IMG/VR virus record: IMGVR_UViG_3300021964_000022
Coordinates: 1 to 64,000 of that record
From: a virus
Reading direction: 5' to 3' (one strand)
Length of the DNA stretch: 64,000 nt
A program made the position numbers and the translations under genes. The notes below the pieces were generated by a model, which saw only the letters and a program-made list of their open reading frames with translations, was not told where the DNA came from and did not search any database. Shown here piece after piece: positions 38,943 through 47,925 of this stretch; within the stretch, counting starts at the first letter, position 1, and each line of letters begins with the position of its first letter.

Positions 38943-38950
38943 TATTTATC
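38943..38950 (-). promoter_or_regulatory. Late promoter box GATAAATA
   Basis: Minus-strand GATAAATA (38950-38943), 5 bp before the ATG at 38937. Confidence 0.72.
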
Positions 38951-38974
38951 CTTTGATATTAAGTATGTAGATAA

Positions 38975-38999
38975 TAAAAAAGGGAGCCGTAGCTCCCTT
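38975..38999 (-). terminator. Rho-independent terminator after gp19
   Basis: An 8-bp stem AAGGGAGC/GCTCCCTT with a TACG loop (38999-38980) followed on the minus strand by six T. It ends the gp19 transcript. Confidence 0.88.
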
Positions 39000-39025
39000 A
39001 AATATTGTTAAACACTCTCTAATTT

Positions 39026-39655
39026 TTAAAGACCGCCAGCGCCAGTTGCTAGAGTATTAACTGTACGACCGATTGCTGTTCCAATTCCACTACCTTGTGG
39101 TGATTGTATTGCGTTATCGTATCTTATGCTCAACTGTACAGTTACTGGTTCTGATGAGCTGTATGCTAAAGTATTGTAGTTCGCACTTTCAATGAAACAT
39201 CCATATAGTTCAAATGTTTCTAGTACTGTTACAGCGTTAGCACCGTTACCACCATCGGTAACTTCTATTCTTGTAACAAACTTATAGTCTGTACCAGACG
39301 CCGCAGATGACTGTTCGAAAAAATCGAACTGTTTCTGTAGTTGTTCGCCAACTAGTTTTTGTACGTTGTTACTTACATCATCACGTAGTGTTAATGTAAT
39401 TGCTTCCCAAGTATGTTTACCTGCATAGTAAACTTTTGAGTTGTAAACGTCCAATGTCATATTTTCAAATGACAAGTTGGGTCTTGTTACATCTTGTACT
39501 TGCTTCGTTAGTTCTGTTGTCGGTGTAGAAACTCCAAATCCTTCTAGAAATACTCTAAAGCGGTATTGTAATTTCGGCATCAACAGGCCTTGATTGGATG
39601 CAGAAGCGTTGCTATCCAAAGGCACAGTTAGTTTTGAGAGTGTTGAAATTGCCAT
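39026..39655 (-). CDS. 19: Tail tube protein gp19
   Basis: gp19 forms the inner tube through which DNA passes. The 209-aa protein (T4: 163 aa) shows LMPKLQYRFRVFLEGFG, VQDVTRPNLSFENMTLDVYNSKVYYAGKHTWEAITLTLRDD and a C-terminal LETFELYGCFIESANYNTLAYSSSEPVTVQLSIRYDNA, the strand order of tube proteins. It follows the sheath gene gp18 and has its own late box, ribosome site (AGGAGCATAT) and terminator, so it is expressed as a single high-level unit, as expected for an abundant protein. Confidence 0.92.
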   Translation of the reverse strand: MAISTLSKLTVPLDSNASASNQGLLMPKLQYRFRVFLEGFGVSTPTTELTKQVQDVTRPNLSFENMTLDVYNSKVYYAGKHTWEAITLTLRDDVSNNVQKLVGEQLQKQFDFFEQSSAASGTDYKFVTRIEVTDGGNGANAVTVLETFELYGCFIESANYNTLAYSSSEPVTVQLSIRYDNAIQSPQGSGIGTAIGRTVNTLATGAGGL

Positions 39656-39676
39656 GTTATATGCTCCTGTTATATA

Positions 39677-39684
39677 TATTTATC
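39677..39684 (-). promoter_or_regulatory. Late promoter box GATAAATA
   Basis: Minus-strand GATAAATA (39684-39677) between the gp18 stop and the gp19 ATG at 39655. Confidence 0.75.
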
Positions 39685-39687
39685 AAC

Positions 39688-42600
39688 TTATAGACCTGCT
39701 ATTTCGCCAGTATTTTTCAAGCGTAGTGGTATGTAGATAAATTCAACTGCTTTCACAGGTTCTATTGCAATATCTACATGCAACTCATTACGATCAATTC
39801 TATTTGGTGTGTTGTTTGATTCATCACACACAACTAGGAAATCGTAAAGTGCTCTTTGACCGACTAATTCTAATAGTAGTGCATCTACTTGCTGTTTCAT
39901 TTCGTCTCTAGTGATTTTGTCATTAGGTTCAAAAATGAACGGCTTAGCAAGTTTGTTTAACTGTGAACGTAAGTAAATTACAAGTCTTGAAACGTTAATT
40001 CTATCTAATGAACTAGCATTTCTTGCACGAGTCTTTTGTCCAAAGTTAACAAGTCCTGCACCTGTTAAGAACGTAATTGGGTTAATGTTAAGTGAGTATA
40101 ATGTATCACGTTGACCTTCGTTCAACGCTACACTTACAAATTCGCCTTCTGCGTCAATGTAACCTGCCGCACTTGCGTTTGTAATTCCACCACGTCTTGT
40201 TCCTGCTGGAGCAAACCATGGAAACGATACTTGATCACTTAATGCAAACGTTCTTAGTATACCATGTGATGCTGGAACAACTACGTTGTTACCTGCGTTA
40301 TCACTTGTAAATAAGCTAGGATAAAATACACCTAAGTATTCATCTCTAGACACTAGTCCATTATCATTATCTTCAACTGCTAGAGCAACGTTGTTACCCC
40401 AGTCGTTAAGTGATGTTGCATCTGGTGTTAGTCTCATTGGACTGTCACCTACGATAAATGCTGTTAAACCTCTATCATTGTTAAGTGCAATCATTTCACC
40501 AATTAGTTCTGGATAGTTTGGAGTTGCCATTACGTTAAACAGTCTAGACTCATCGTCTCTAATGTCTTGGTTGCTGTTAACAAGAGCTTGTAGTGCTTGT
40601 ACAACAACTTTACGCTGTGCTTTACGTCCAAATGTACCTGAACCGTCTTCTTGGTTAGCTGATTCTGTTACCCAACGATGTGTGTAGTATGCGTCCATTG
40701 ACTCGTCGTTAAAACGTTCGTTGTCATTTGCAGTGTTAACATAGTTTCTTACAAATTTCTTAACGTTAAATCCGCTTCTACGTAAGTTCCATAACAACAT
40801 ACCTTTTGGATATAGTGCTGGATCCGGTGCATCAAAATCTAAGAAGTTACTTGCCATTAAGTCTGCAATACTTGCCGCTGTTGCACTATTAGCACCATTT
40901 GTGCCATAACGTGCGTCTGCAAAAAGAATTCCATCTTCTGTAGTTTGATCGCCTTCGTCTACCAAGTTCCATTTAGCAGTTGCCGCATTATACTTGTAGA
41001 TAGTTGGATAGTTTTCAATGTCTGCTGTATCAATCCAAAGATCGCCTGTTTTTAGTGCTGTACCATCTGACTGTTTAGTTGGTTCAGTTGCTGAAACAAG
41101 TGGTCCTGCTGGATCTGTTTTCTCAGCCGCATCTGAATTGTATACTGGGCTAGTTGCGTCTTGGTAACCTACCCAAGTACTACCATTGTGTATCATGATA
41201 TCTACTTCGTCAACAATTGAGTTGTACCATAGTGTACCATTTGCCGCTAGTGCATTTGGTGCATCTTCTGATGCTGTATAACTTAATACTTTCCAGTTAG
41301 TTGCTACAAAATCAAATGTACTATCACCTGATGGTGCTGAGTACAAATTAGGTGTACCTGTATTTGAATCAACAAATGCACTAAATCCTAAAGTTGTTAG
41401 GAAAGTTGCTGTGTTAATTAATCTAAAGTCACCTGCTTTTGAGTGTGCAATTACAACTCTGTTTTGTGCATCAACACTTGCTGTAACGTTAGTTAATCCA
41501 GCTCCGTTAATGCCCTCAGCGATTGTCTCTGCATCGCCTGATGTTCCATCTAATGTAAGTGTAACTGTTTTTGTTGCACTTAAAGTTGACGAACCTACAG
41601 TTGTTTCTGCGATTCCAAATTGATGTGGACCACTAGCAAACATACCTGTAGTTACTGCTGAACTTGTAATTGTTGTTGGACTTGCACTTATTCTTCTAAA
41701 GATTTTAAAATCAAACAAGCTAGTTGAACTTTCGCCTATGTTGGTTTGTGCGTACAATGTACCAACTGCTAGGTTTTGTCCACCACCTGTTTTATCAAGT
41801 GTATTAAGTGCAGTCATATTGTCAGCGTACATTGGTACTGGAGAATCTACCCAAAGTTTAGTAGTATCGTTCCATACCTTTGCACGAACCTTTGCACCTA
41901 AGTTTGGATCAGTTGTCTTAAACCAAATTGAACCAGTTGGGCGTGATTGAGTATCAGTTGTTTTGAACTCAGGCACACTTGTATGTGGTGCAATACTTAG
42001 TGCTGGTGCATAATATGAACCTGCTGTTAGTCCTAAAGTAGTAAGTGGAGTACCAGTATCATTTGATAGTGTTAGGTTTGCACCTGAACTGTCATCTGCT
42101 TCTGTTCCATTACTAAAAAGTGTAATCTTATTATCTTGTACTTTGGCTGTAATACCTGTAGTAGCTGTAACAACATTAATGTCTGCAACAACTTGTGTTA
42201 GCGTAGTACCTGTGAATGCAACTCTTGTTGAGTTAATATCAATTGCATCGCCTATTGTAAATGTTGCACTTGCTGAAGCAACGCTTCCTTGTATTGTTGG
42301 CCAGCTATTTGCCCAAGCACTTGAGCCAACTTTAACCCATGCATTATCTGCATTTTTGTAATACAGTCTATTCCAAGTTGTAGTTGCTACTAGTACATAA
42401 TCGCCTATTGCTCCTATACTTGGTTTTGGATTAGATGTTGCATCGCCGCCTACTAATTTTGATTTATCAGTAATTACTGTAGGTACTTTATTTGTAAAAG
42501 TTTGTCCGCCAGTTGTTGTAATGCCATTACCATTCCACTCAAAAATTCCATATCTTGAAATCTGTGTGTCTAGCCAGTAAGTGCCATCTGCTGGATTTGC

Positions 42601-42981
42601 ACTTGGTGCATTCGCTGATGGATTAAGTTGACCTGTGTCAACATCTGCTCTTACTACATATGCTCTGCTCGCTACGCCTAAGTATGAGTAAGCCGCTTGT
42701 AGTCCATATTCATTAAGCTCTCCGCCATGAACTGGATTGTTATTTGAATCAATTTGAAAGCTAGGGTCGCCAAATAAATCTGTTAGCTCACGCTGTGAAG
42801 TAACCAAGAAAGGTTTTCCAGCATTTGCTTTTGTAGTCGCTGTAGCAGTGCCTGTTCCTGCACCGTTTGTTTTGTCTTGTCCAGATACTACAAAGATCAT
42901 TGGAACTGTTCCCGGCTCTGCAGGGGTGTAGAAACTTTCGTCTATTACACTAACCTGTACACCTGGTGATACTAATGCCAT
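39688..42981 (-). CDS. 18: Tail sheath protein gp18 with large insertion (1097 aa)
   Basis: gp18 forms the contractile sheath. The N-terminus (ALVSPGVQVSVIDESFYTPAEPGTVPMIFVVSGQDKTNG) and the C-terminal third (VVVQALQALVNSNQDIRDDESRLFNVMATPNYPELIGEM, SFPWFAPAGTRRGG, VNFGQKTRARNASSLDRINVSRLVIYLR, FEPNDKITRDEMKQQV) are the conserved sheath core. T4 gp18 is 659 aa; here roughly residues 130-690 form an inserted region of repeated beta modules. Several copies of a G-x-(L/Y/I)-W motif occur (GTYWLDTQIS, GSIWFKTTD, GTLWYNSIVD, GDLWIDTADI), each followed by a WNG or WN strand. Two longer modules (residues about 240-320 and 455-540) resemble each other. Ribosome site AGGAGA and a late box precede the start. 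Confidence 0.93.
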   Translation of the reverse strand: MALVSPGVQVSVIDESFYTPAEPGTVPMIFVVSGQDKTNGAGTGTATATTKANAGKPFLVTSQRELTDLFGDPSFQIDSNNNPVHGGELNEYGLQAAYSYLGVASRAYVVRADVDTGQLNPSANAPSANPADGTYWLDTQISRYGIFEWNGNGITTTGGQTFTNKVPTVITDKSKLVGGDATSNPKPSIGAIGDYVLVATTTWNRLYYKNADNAWVKVGSSAWANSWPTIQGSVASASATFTIGDAIDINSTRVAFTGTTLTQVVADINVVTATTGITAKVQDNKITLFSNGTEADDSSGANLTLSNDTGTPLTTLGLTAGSYYAPALSIAPHTSVPEFKTTDTQSRPTGSIWFKTTDPNLGAKVRAKVWNDTTKLWVDSPVPMYADNMTALNTLDKTGGGQNLAVGTLYAQTNIGESSTSLFDFKIFRRISASPTTITSSAVTTGMFASGPHQFGIAETTVGSSTLSATKTVTLTLDGTSGDAETIAEGINGAGLTNVTASVDAQNRVVIAHSKAGDFRLINTATFLTTLGFSAFVDSNTGTPNLYSAPSGDSTFDFVATNWKVLSYTASEDAPNALAANGTLWYNSIVDEVDIMIHNGSTWVGYQDATSPVYNSDAAEKTDPAGPLVSATEPTKQSDGTALKTGDLWIDTADIENYPTIYKYNAATAKWNLVDEGDQTTEDGILFADARYGTNGANSATAASIADLMASNFLDFDAPDPALYPKGMLLWNLRRSGFNVKKFVRNYVNTANDNERFNDESMDAYYTHRWVTESANQEDGSGTFGRKAQRKVVVQALQALVNSNQDIRDDESRLFNVMATPNYPELIGEMIALNNDRGLTAFIVGDSPMRLTPDATSLNDWGNNVALAVEDNDNGLVSRDEYLGVFYPSLFTSDNAGNNVVVPASHGILRTFALSDQVSFPWFAPAGTRRGGITNASAAGYIDAEGEFVSVALNEGQRDTLYSLNINPITFLTGAGLVNFGQKTRARNASSLDRINVSRLVIYLRSQLNKLAKPFIFEPNDKITRDEMKQQVDALLLELVGQRALYDFLVVCDESNNTPNRIDRNELHVDIAIEPVKAVEFIYIPLRLKNTGEIAGL

Positions 42982-43015
42982 TATATTTCTCCTGTACGCA
43001 TTTTGTTATTACATG

Positions 43016-43023
43016 TATTTATA
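43016..43023 (-). promoter_or_regulatory. Late promoter box TATAAATA
   Basis: A perfect late box on the minus strand, 34 bp before the gp18 ATG at 42981, leaving room for a leader with AGGAGA. Confidence 0.8.
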
Positions 43024-43058
43024 CGTTGTATGATAAAAAGTCCTATAATACACCTAAT

Positions 43059-43084
43059 AAAAGGGGCCAAAAAGGTTGCCTTTT
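43059..43084. terminator. Weak bidirectional hairpin, possible terminator
   Basis: AAAAGG at one end and CCTTTT at the other, with short inner G/C pairs, can form a hairpin on either strand. It lies between the divergent gp18 and HNH genes and could end transcripts leaving the gp1 gene on the minus strand. Confidence 0.35.
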
Positions 43085-43085
43085 G

Positions 43086-43093
43086 ATTAAATA
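43086..43093 (+). promoter_or_regulatory. Late-type promoter box ATTAAATA
   Basis: Plus-strand ATTAAATA ends 5 bp before the ATG of the HNH-like gene at 43099, the usual close spacing in this window. Confidence 0.5.
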
Positions 43094-43098
43094 CATGT

Positions 43099-43437
43099 AT
43101 GAGACCACTATGTCAATGCGGTTTTAGACCTGCCGCTGTAAACTATAAAAAAGGTAAGAAAACTTACTATCGTAGGCAATGCGAAGTGTGCCTACATCAC
43201 GGTAAAATAAAATACGGTATACCTAGATGGATACAAGCAGGTTATAAAAAACAATCAATATGCGAAAAATGTGGATTTAAGTCTACTAGTGAAAAACAAT
43301 TAGATGTATTCCATATAGATGGTGATATGAATAATTGTAGACACAATAATTTAAAAACAGTGTGTGCTAATTGCCAACGGGTGTTGTATCAAGAAGGCGT
43401 GAAGTGGAAGCAAGGTGACCTTGTACCAGACTTTTAA
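43099..43437 (+). CDS. HNH-like zinc protein, possible endonuclease (112 aa)
   Basis: Several Cys pairs (CQCGF, CEVCLHHG, CEKCGF, CANCQ) bind zinc, and DVFHIDGDMNNCRHNNLKTVCANC has the layout of an HNH core: His in FHIDGD, Asn, and a final Asn-Leu-x-x-x-C. Such small proteins in T4-like phages are free-standing HNH endonucleases or zinc-ribbon proteins. The classic second His is replaced by HNN, so activity is plausible but unproven. Its 3' end overlaps the convergent gp1 gene by 71 bp. Confidence 0.72.
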   Translation: MRPLCQCGFRPAAVNYKKGKKTYYRRQCEVCLHHGKIKYGIPRWIQAGYKKQSICEKCGFKSTSEKQLDVFHIDGDMNNCRHNNLKTVCANCQRVLYQEGVKWKQGDLVPDF

Positions 43438-43993
43438 GCTGATCTATAGTACCATTGTTATCAACAACATAATTAAAATCTACGTTTGCCCATTTCCATT
43501 CTGAAGGATGTGCTTCTTTAGGTTCAACACCAATGTCTTGATACATACGGAACCATACAGGATCTGGACCTCTGCGTATGCGCCAAACTTCGCCGTGTAT
43601 ACTTTTAATCATATTTGCTTCATTGTCAAACCGTACATCAGGTATTACAAAGTTTGTGTTAGGATTATCAACAATATGCTTCTTAACTAAACTAACCCAT
43701 ATTCCGTCATAGAATCCATTACGCATACATTCTGTACCGAATAATTGTAATATTGATCTAGGAGTAACAGTTGTACCTGTTTCAGAAGACCAAAACTCAT
43801 CTTTGCGTTCTCGCCAAACTCTACTACTATCTGTATCGCCTTCGAGCATTTCTCGATCCCAACCAAATACAGTAGCTACACCGTCTTTAAGTTTATCTGC
43901 AAAAGATAGTTTTTGATATCCGTATTGTTCTACAAGTATGTCTGCAACTGTTCCTTTACCGCTACCGATTAACCCACATATACCTATGATCAT
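43367..43993 (-). CDS. 1: Deoxynucleoside monophosphate kinase gp1
   Basis: gp1 phosphorylates dNMPs for phage DNA synthesis. P-loop GICGLIGSGKGTVADIL (residues 4-20), then KLSFADKLKDGVATVFGWDREMLEG, TPRSILQLFGTECMRNGFYDGIWV and FVIPDVRFDNEANMI match the T4 gp1 family; length 208 aa (T4: 241 aa). It is the first gene after an early sigma70 promoter, with a leader of about 20 bases and AAGGA as ribosome site. The C-terminal 24 codons lie opposite the end of the HNH-like gene. Confidence 0.92.
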   Translation of the reverse strand: MIIGICGLIGSGKGTVADILVEQYGYQKLSFADKLKDGVATVFGWDREMLEGDTDSSRVWRERKDEFWSSETGTTVTPRSILQLFGTECMRNGFYDGIWVSLVKKHIVDNPNTNFVIPDVRFDNEANMIKSIHGEVWRIRRGPDPVWFRMYQDIGVEPKEAHPSEWKWANVDFNYVVDNNGTIDQLKSLVQGHLASTSRLLDTTPVGN

Positions 43994-44018
43994 AAAAATT
44001 CCTTATTGTTAAACTTAC

Positions 44019-44047
44019 ATTATACAATAGATTTATTCGAATGTCAA
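44019..44047 (-). promoter_or_regulatory. Early sigma70 promoter of gp1
   Basis: TTGACA (44047-44042), 17-bp spacer, TATAAT (44024-44019) on the minus strand; AAGGAATTTTTATG follows 19 bases later. Confidence 0.88.
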
Positions 44048-44054
44048 GTGTTTT

Positions 44055-44813
44055 TTAACCGATTGTGAATCCGTAGCCAACGCCGCCGGCAACTTGTAGT
44101 GCCACATCAGCTTCAAGTTTTTCCATTTCAGCTTGTGCTTCAGCTTTGAGTGCGTCACCATTAAGTGCTGAACCGCCTTGTGGACCAGCAATAGTAGCAA
44201 ATTTGCTACGTGCTTCACCTAGCATAAACTTACATCCTGCAAGTGTATAATCTTTAATCCACTGTACAGCTAGGTAATCTTTTAATAATTCTTCATCTGG
44301 TCTGTAGTTATACGCATAAAGTAATAGTTCTTCTTCTGCTCTAGGTCTTTGAAGCATAGTAAGTTTCTTTGTTGTAGTATTCCAATTAAATTCAATAAAG
44401 CTACCAAACATTCTACCTACTAGTTCTTGATAACTTGCAAATTGATTATATGTAGCAAGTCCGCCTGTATTACTACTTGCTAACAAATATGTATTTGTGT
44501 ATGCTAAATTGAAAGGTTCAAACAGTGTGCCGCCATCGCCGCCGCCTGTACGTGAACCAACTGATCTTCGAAATATTTTTCGTACTTCAATAACTTCATT
44601 TGGTAAGGTGTATTCGTTTTGGTCAATTACTGTTGGAAGAAATAGATATGATTCTTCTACACTATTATCAGACTTTTGACGGAACTTTGTGAGTGCCTTT
44701 GTCAATGCTGTTTCATAATGTATAGGATCTAGTTCAACATCAACCATTCCTCCTCCGAGAAACGCCTCAACGTAGTCAAATACTTCTTTTTTTTGTGTTT
44801 TTAAGTCGGCCAT
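44055..44813 (-). CDS. 13: Neck protein gp13
   Basis: In T4 gp13 with gp14 closes the filled head and binds the tail. The 252-aa protein (ATG at 44813; the open frame to 44897 would run over the late promoter) shows KKEVFDYVEAFLGGGMVDVELDPIHYETALTKALTKFRQKSDNSVEESYLFLP and IEVRKIFRRSV, then IEFNWNTTTKKLTMLQRP and an alpha-helical C-terminus, consistent with gp13 of marine T4-like phages (shorter than T4's 309 aa). Divergent gp14 and a shared late-promoter region at 44834-44854 support the call. Confidence 0.78.
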   Translation of the reverse strand: MADLKTQKKEVFDYVEAFLGGGMVDVELDPIHYETALTKALTKFRQKSDNSVEESYLFLPTVIDQNEYTLPNEVIEVRKIFRRSVGSRTGGGDGGTLFEPFNLAYTNTYLLASSNTGGLATYNQFASYQELVGRMFGSFIEFNWNTTTKKLTMLQRPRAEEELLLYAYNYRPDEELLKDYLAVQWIKDYTLAGCKFMLGEARSKFATIAGPQGGSALNGDALKAEAQAEMEKLEADVALQVAGGVGYGFTIG

Positions 44814-44833
44814 AGCTCTTCCTTTTGATATAG

Positions 44834-44854
44834 TATTTATCGTTACGATAAATA
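44834..44854. promoter_or_regulatory. Divergent pair of late promoter boxes
   Basis: Minus-strand GATAAATA (44841-44834) faces the gp13 ATG at 44813, and plus-strand GATAAATA (44847-44854) lies 5 bp before the gp14 ATG at 44860. The two boxes are separated by 5 bp, so the two neck genes share one control region. Confidence 0.78.
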
Positions 44855-44859
44855 TGTGT

Positions 44860-46023
44860 ATGCCAAGACTATCATTATATAAACCAGAAAAGGGCAAAGA
44901 TTACAACTTCCTAGACAAAACTATAACAGAAATGTTTACAGTTGGAGGAACAGACGTATTTTTGCACAAATATTTAGGACCTAAAAACCCTGATGAAGCA
45001 GATGCTACCGCAGGTACGCCTCGGTATGATGCTGTCAAAGAAACCAACATTCAGGATATGATATTTCTTGAAAACAGAGATCGAAAATACGACCCAGATG
45101 TGTATACACTTCGTGGTATTTACAATGTTCAAGATGTTGATTTCGATCTAAGTGCATTTGGATTATTTTTACAAAATGACACGTTGTTTATGACTGTACC
45201 AATTAATTACAGTGTAAGAGCAATTGGTAGAAAAATTATGCCAGGTGACGTTATAGAATTACCTCACATGAAAGACGAATATGCGGCGAACGATTACAAT
45301 GTTGCATTGAAAAGATTTTATGTTGTAGAAGATATAAACAGAGCAAGTGAAGGATTTTCACCTACATGGTACCCTCACTTGTATAGACTAAAATTAAAAC
45401 AGATTGTTGACAGTCAAGAATATAAAGAAATACTTGACTTACCTGCTGAAGAAGGTAGTAGTCAAAGTTTACGTGACGTGCTTAGTACATATGAAAAAGA
45501 AATGCAAATTAATAATGCTGTACTTGCTCAAGCAGAAGCTGATGCTCCAAAATCAGGTTACGATACATCACATTTATATACACTACAAGTCGACGATAGC
45601 GGGCGTCCGGAAGTAGTTACAACTGATATTACAGATGTTGATGCCAGCGTTGATACAACAAACTTCGATGCAAGTAGACTAGATCAAACTCCAGAACGTG
45701 AAGGATACACTGGTTACCTTATTGGTGACGGTATTGCACCTAACGGAGAAGCATTTGGACACGGAATTAGTTTTCCAACTTCAAGTGTTAAAGGCGATTA
45801 TTTTTTAAGAACTGACTATATGCCAAATAGATTATTTAGATACGACAGTCAAAGATGGGTTAAGATGGAAGATGCAGTACGTATGACAATGTCAAATACA
45901 GATACACGTAAAACACAAAAAACTGACTTTATCAATAATACCGCAACTAATACTATTAGCGGTGAGCAGGTTGAAGAAAGACAAAGTTTAAGTAAGGCGT
46001 TAAAGCCTAAGGCGGATAATTAA
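44860..46023 (+). CDS. 14: Neck protein gp14
   Basis: The ATG at 44860 follows the late box; another ATG at 44854 overlaps the box and is less likely. The 387-aa protein (T4: 256 aa) contains FLDKTITEMFTVGGTDVFLHKYLGP, ETNIQDMIFLENRDRKYDPDVYTLRGIYNV, SAFGLFLQNDTLFMTVPINYS and MPGDVIELPHMKDEY, matching the gp14 fold (VECF or DVFLH motif, then a membrane of strands). The C-terminal 130 residues (after SLRDVLSTYEKEM) are an extension. gp15 follows with a 1-bp overlap. Confidence 0.83.
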   Translation: MPRLSLYKPEKGKDYNFLDKTITEMFTVGGTDVFLHKYLGPKNPDEADATAGTPRYDAVKETNIQDMIFLENRDRKYDPDVYTLRGIYNVQDVDFDLSAFGLFLQNDTLFMTVPINYSVRAIGRKIMPGDVIELPHMKDEYAANDYNVALKRFYVVEDINRASEGFSPTWYPHLYRLKLKQIVDSQEYKEILDLPAEEGSSQSLRDVLSTYEKEMQINNAVLAQAEADAPKSGYDTSHLYTLQVDDSGRPEVVTTDITDVDASVDTTNFDASRLDQTPEREGYTGYLIGDGIAPNGEAFGHGISFPTSSVKGDYFLRTDYMPNRLFRYDSQRWVKMEDAVRMTMSNTDTRKTQKTDFINNTATNTISGEQVEERQSLSKALKPKADN

Positions 46024-47471
46024 TGCAACATTTTTATGATGGACAAATAAGAAGGTATCTTACTCAAATAATTAGACTTATGAGTAATTTCTCATACAAA
46101 GACGGTGACGGTAAACTTACACAAGTTCCTACAATGTATGGAGATATTACAAGGCAAGTTGCAAGTATTATACGTGACAATAGTGAAAACAAAATTCCAA
46201 GTGCTCCACGTATTGGTGTGTACATTCAAGACCTTGCAATAGACAGAGATCGTACTGCTGATCCAACGTATACAAGTAAAGTACATATTAGAGAACGTGG
46301 TTATGATAGCAACAATAACGAATATTTAAATACGCAAGGCAAGAATTATACTGTTGAACGACTAATGCCTACACCATATAATCTAACAGTTAAAGCAGAT
46401 ATTTGGTCAACTAATACAGATCAAAAATTACAAATTATGGAACAGATTTTAATGCTGTTCAACCCAAGTTTAGAAATACAAACAACAGACAACTACATTG
46501 ACTGGACAAGTTTAACTGTTGTAAATTTAGATAGTGTTACATTTAGTAGTAGGAGTATTCCAGTTGGAACAGAGTCTGAAATTGATGTTGGGTCATTAGT
46601 ATTTTCAACTCCGATTTACTTGTCGCCACCTGTAAAAGTTAAAAAGATGGGTGTTATTACTAATATTGTGATGAGTATATTCGATGAAAGTAACGGAACA
46701 ATTAATTTAGGCAATTCAGGACCAAGCCTAAATGCATACAATGATAGTGCTAGTTTAGAATCAGGAAGTAAAATAGTTGAAAAAGCCGATGGTACAAAAG
46801 AACCTACTACAACTAAAAAATCTAACGAAGAAACTTTAGTATCAAATACATATCAAAACTATGATCTTATTGTATTAGGTAATATTGCAACACTTGGACG
46901 CAAAGGTCAGACTGGTGTTGAGGAATGGGCTAACTACTTCAAAGCAGTACCAGGAATGTATAATGCTGGAGTAACACAACTACAATTAAAACGCACAGAC
47001 ATTGCATCAAGTGTAAACGGTACAGTTGCTATTAACGCAAGTGACCCTACACAATTAATAGTTAATTGGGACGCAGATACAATTCCTAGTAATACAGTTA
47101 TTGAAGGACCAACAAAAACTTCTGGTACAATCGATTACATTATCGATCCTATGAAATTTAATCCGGCACAGTCTAAAGCAAACGGCATTAGATTATTAAT
47201 ACTAAGTGACATTGGTGCAAAAGATAATACTGATGGACCAGATGCATGGAAAAATGACAATAATACTGATTTTATTGCAGGTGCTAATGATATAATTGAA
47301 TGGAATGGCACTGCATGGGAAGTAATATTTGATGCTAGTGCTAACAAATCTGATAACGTTGTATATACGACAAACTTAAATACCGGTGTACAATACAAGT
47401 ACGCTAACGAAGAATGGGTACTGAGCTTCGAAGGTGAATACCAAAACGGAACCTGGCGTATAGTACTCTAA
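46023..47471 (+). CDS. 15: Tail completion and sheath stabiliser gp15
   Basis: gp15 caps the tail and joins it to the neck. The first 230 residues follow T4 gp15: HFYDGQIRRYLTQIIRLMSNFSYK, TQVPTMYGDITRQVASII, RIGVYIQDLAIDRDR, YTVERLMPTPYNLTVKADIWSTNTDQKLQIMEQILMLFNPSLEI and PIYLSPPVKVKKMGVI. T4 gp15 is 272 aa; here 482 aa, with an added C-terminal region of beta-rich repeats (SNTVIEGPTKTSG, GIRLLILSDIGAKDN, IIEWNGTAWEV) similar in style to the insertion in gp18. It shares the start region with the gp14 stop (TAATG). Confidence 0.85.
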   Translation: MQHFYDGQIRRYLTQIIRLMSNFSYKDGDGKLTQVPTMYGDITRQVASIIRDNSENKIPSAPRIGVYIQDLAIDRDRTADPTYTSKVHIRERGYDSNNNEYLNTQGKNYTVERLMPTPYNLTVKADIWSTNTDQKLQIMEQILMLFNPSLEIQTTDNYIDWTSLTVVNLDSVTFSSRSIPVGTESEIDVGSLVFSTPIYLSPPVKVKKMGVITNIVMSIFDESNGTINLGNSGPSLNAYNDSASLESGSKIVEKADGTKEPTTTKKSNEETLVSNTYQNYDLIVLGNIATLGRKGQTGVEEWANYFKAVPGMYNAGVTQLQLKRTDIASSVNGTVAINASDPTQLIVNWDADTIPSNTVIEGPTKTSGTIDYIIDPMKFNPAQSKANGIRLLILSDIGAKDNTDGPDAWKNDNNTDFIAGANDIIEWNGTAWEVIFDASANKSDNVVYTTNLNTGVQYKYANEEWVLSFEGEYQNGTWRIVL

Positions 47472-47484
47472 AATAAGTACTAGC

Positions 47485-47925
47485 ATGCCAGATATATCAT
47501 GTAGTGGATCGTTAATTTATTCTTTAGAAACTAAACGTTTCTTAATGCTTCATAGAACAAAAACAAAACAAAACAATGTTTGGGGCCTTGTAGGCGGAAA
47601 AGGCAAAACAGCCGAAACCCCTTGGAAGACACTTGAACGTGAGATCAATGAAGAACTAGGATTCAATCCAGAGATTATAAAATCTATACCTTTAGAAACT
47701 TTTGTATCAAATGATGAAAGGTTTAATTTTCATACATATTTGTGTGTTGTTAAAAAAGAATTTATACCAATACTCAACGACGAACATGATGGTTATGCAT
47801 GGGTAAGTTTTGGCAAGTGGCCAAAGCCGTTGCATCTAGGCTTACGCAATACTTTGCAAAGCAAACAAAACATTACAAAATTACAAACAGTATTTGAATT
47901 AATAACGATATTAGAAAATGAATAA
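47485..47925 (+). CDS. Nudix hydrolase (146 aa)
   Basis: The Nudix box is complete at residues 38-60 (G-x5-E-x7-R-E-I-x-E-E-L-G-F). These enzymes cleave nucleoside diphosphates linked to other groups. Here the gene directly precedes hldE, overlapping it by 8 bp, so the substrate could be a nucleotide sugar, but ordinary housekeeping substrates are equally possible. ATG at 47485 is 13 bp after the gp15 stop; AAATAAGTA upstream is only a poor late box. Length fits single-domain Nudix proteins. Confidence 0.88.
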   Translation: MPDISCSGSLIYSLETKRFLMLHRTKTKQNNVWGLVGGKGKTAETPWKTLEREINEELGFNPEIIKSIPLETFVSNDERFNFHTYLCVVKKEFIPILNDEHDGYAWVSFGKWPKPLHLGLRNTLQSKQNITKLQTVFELITILENE

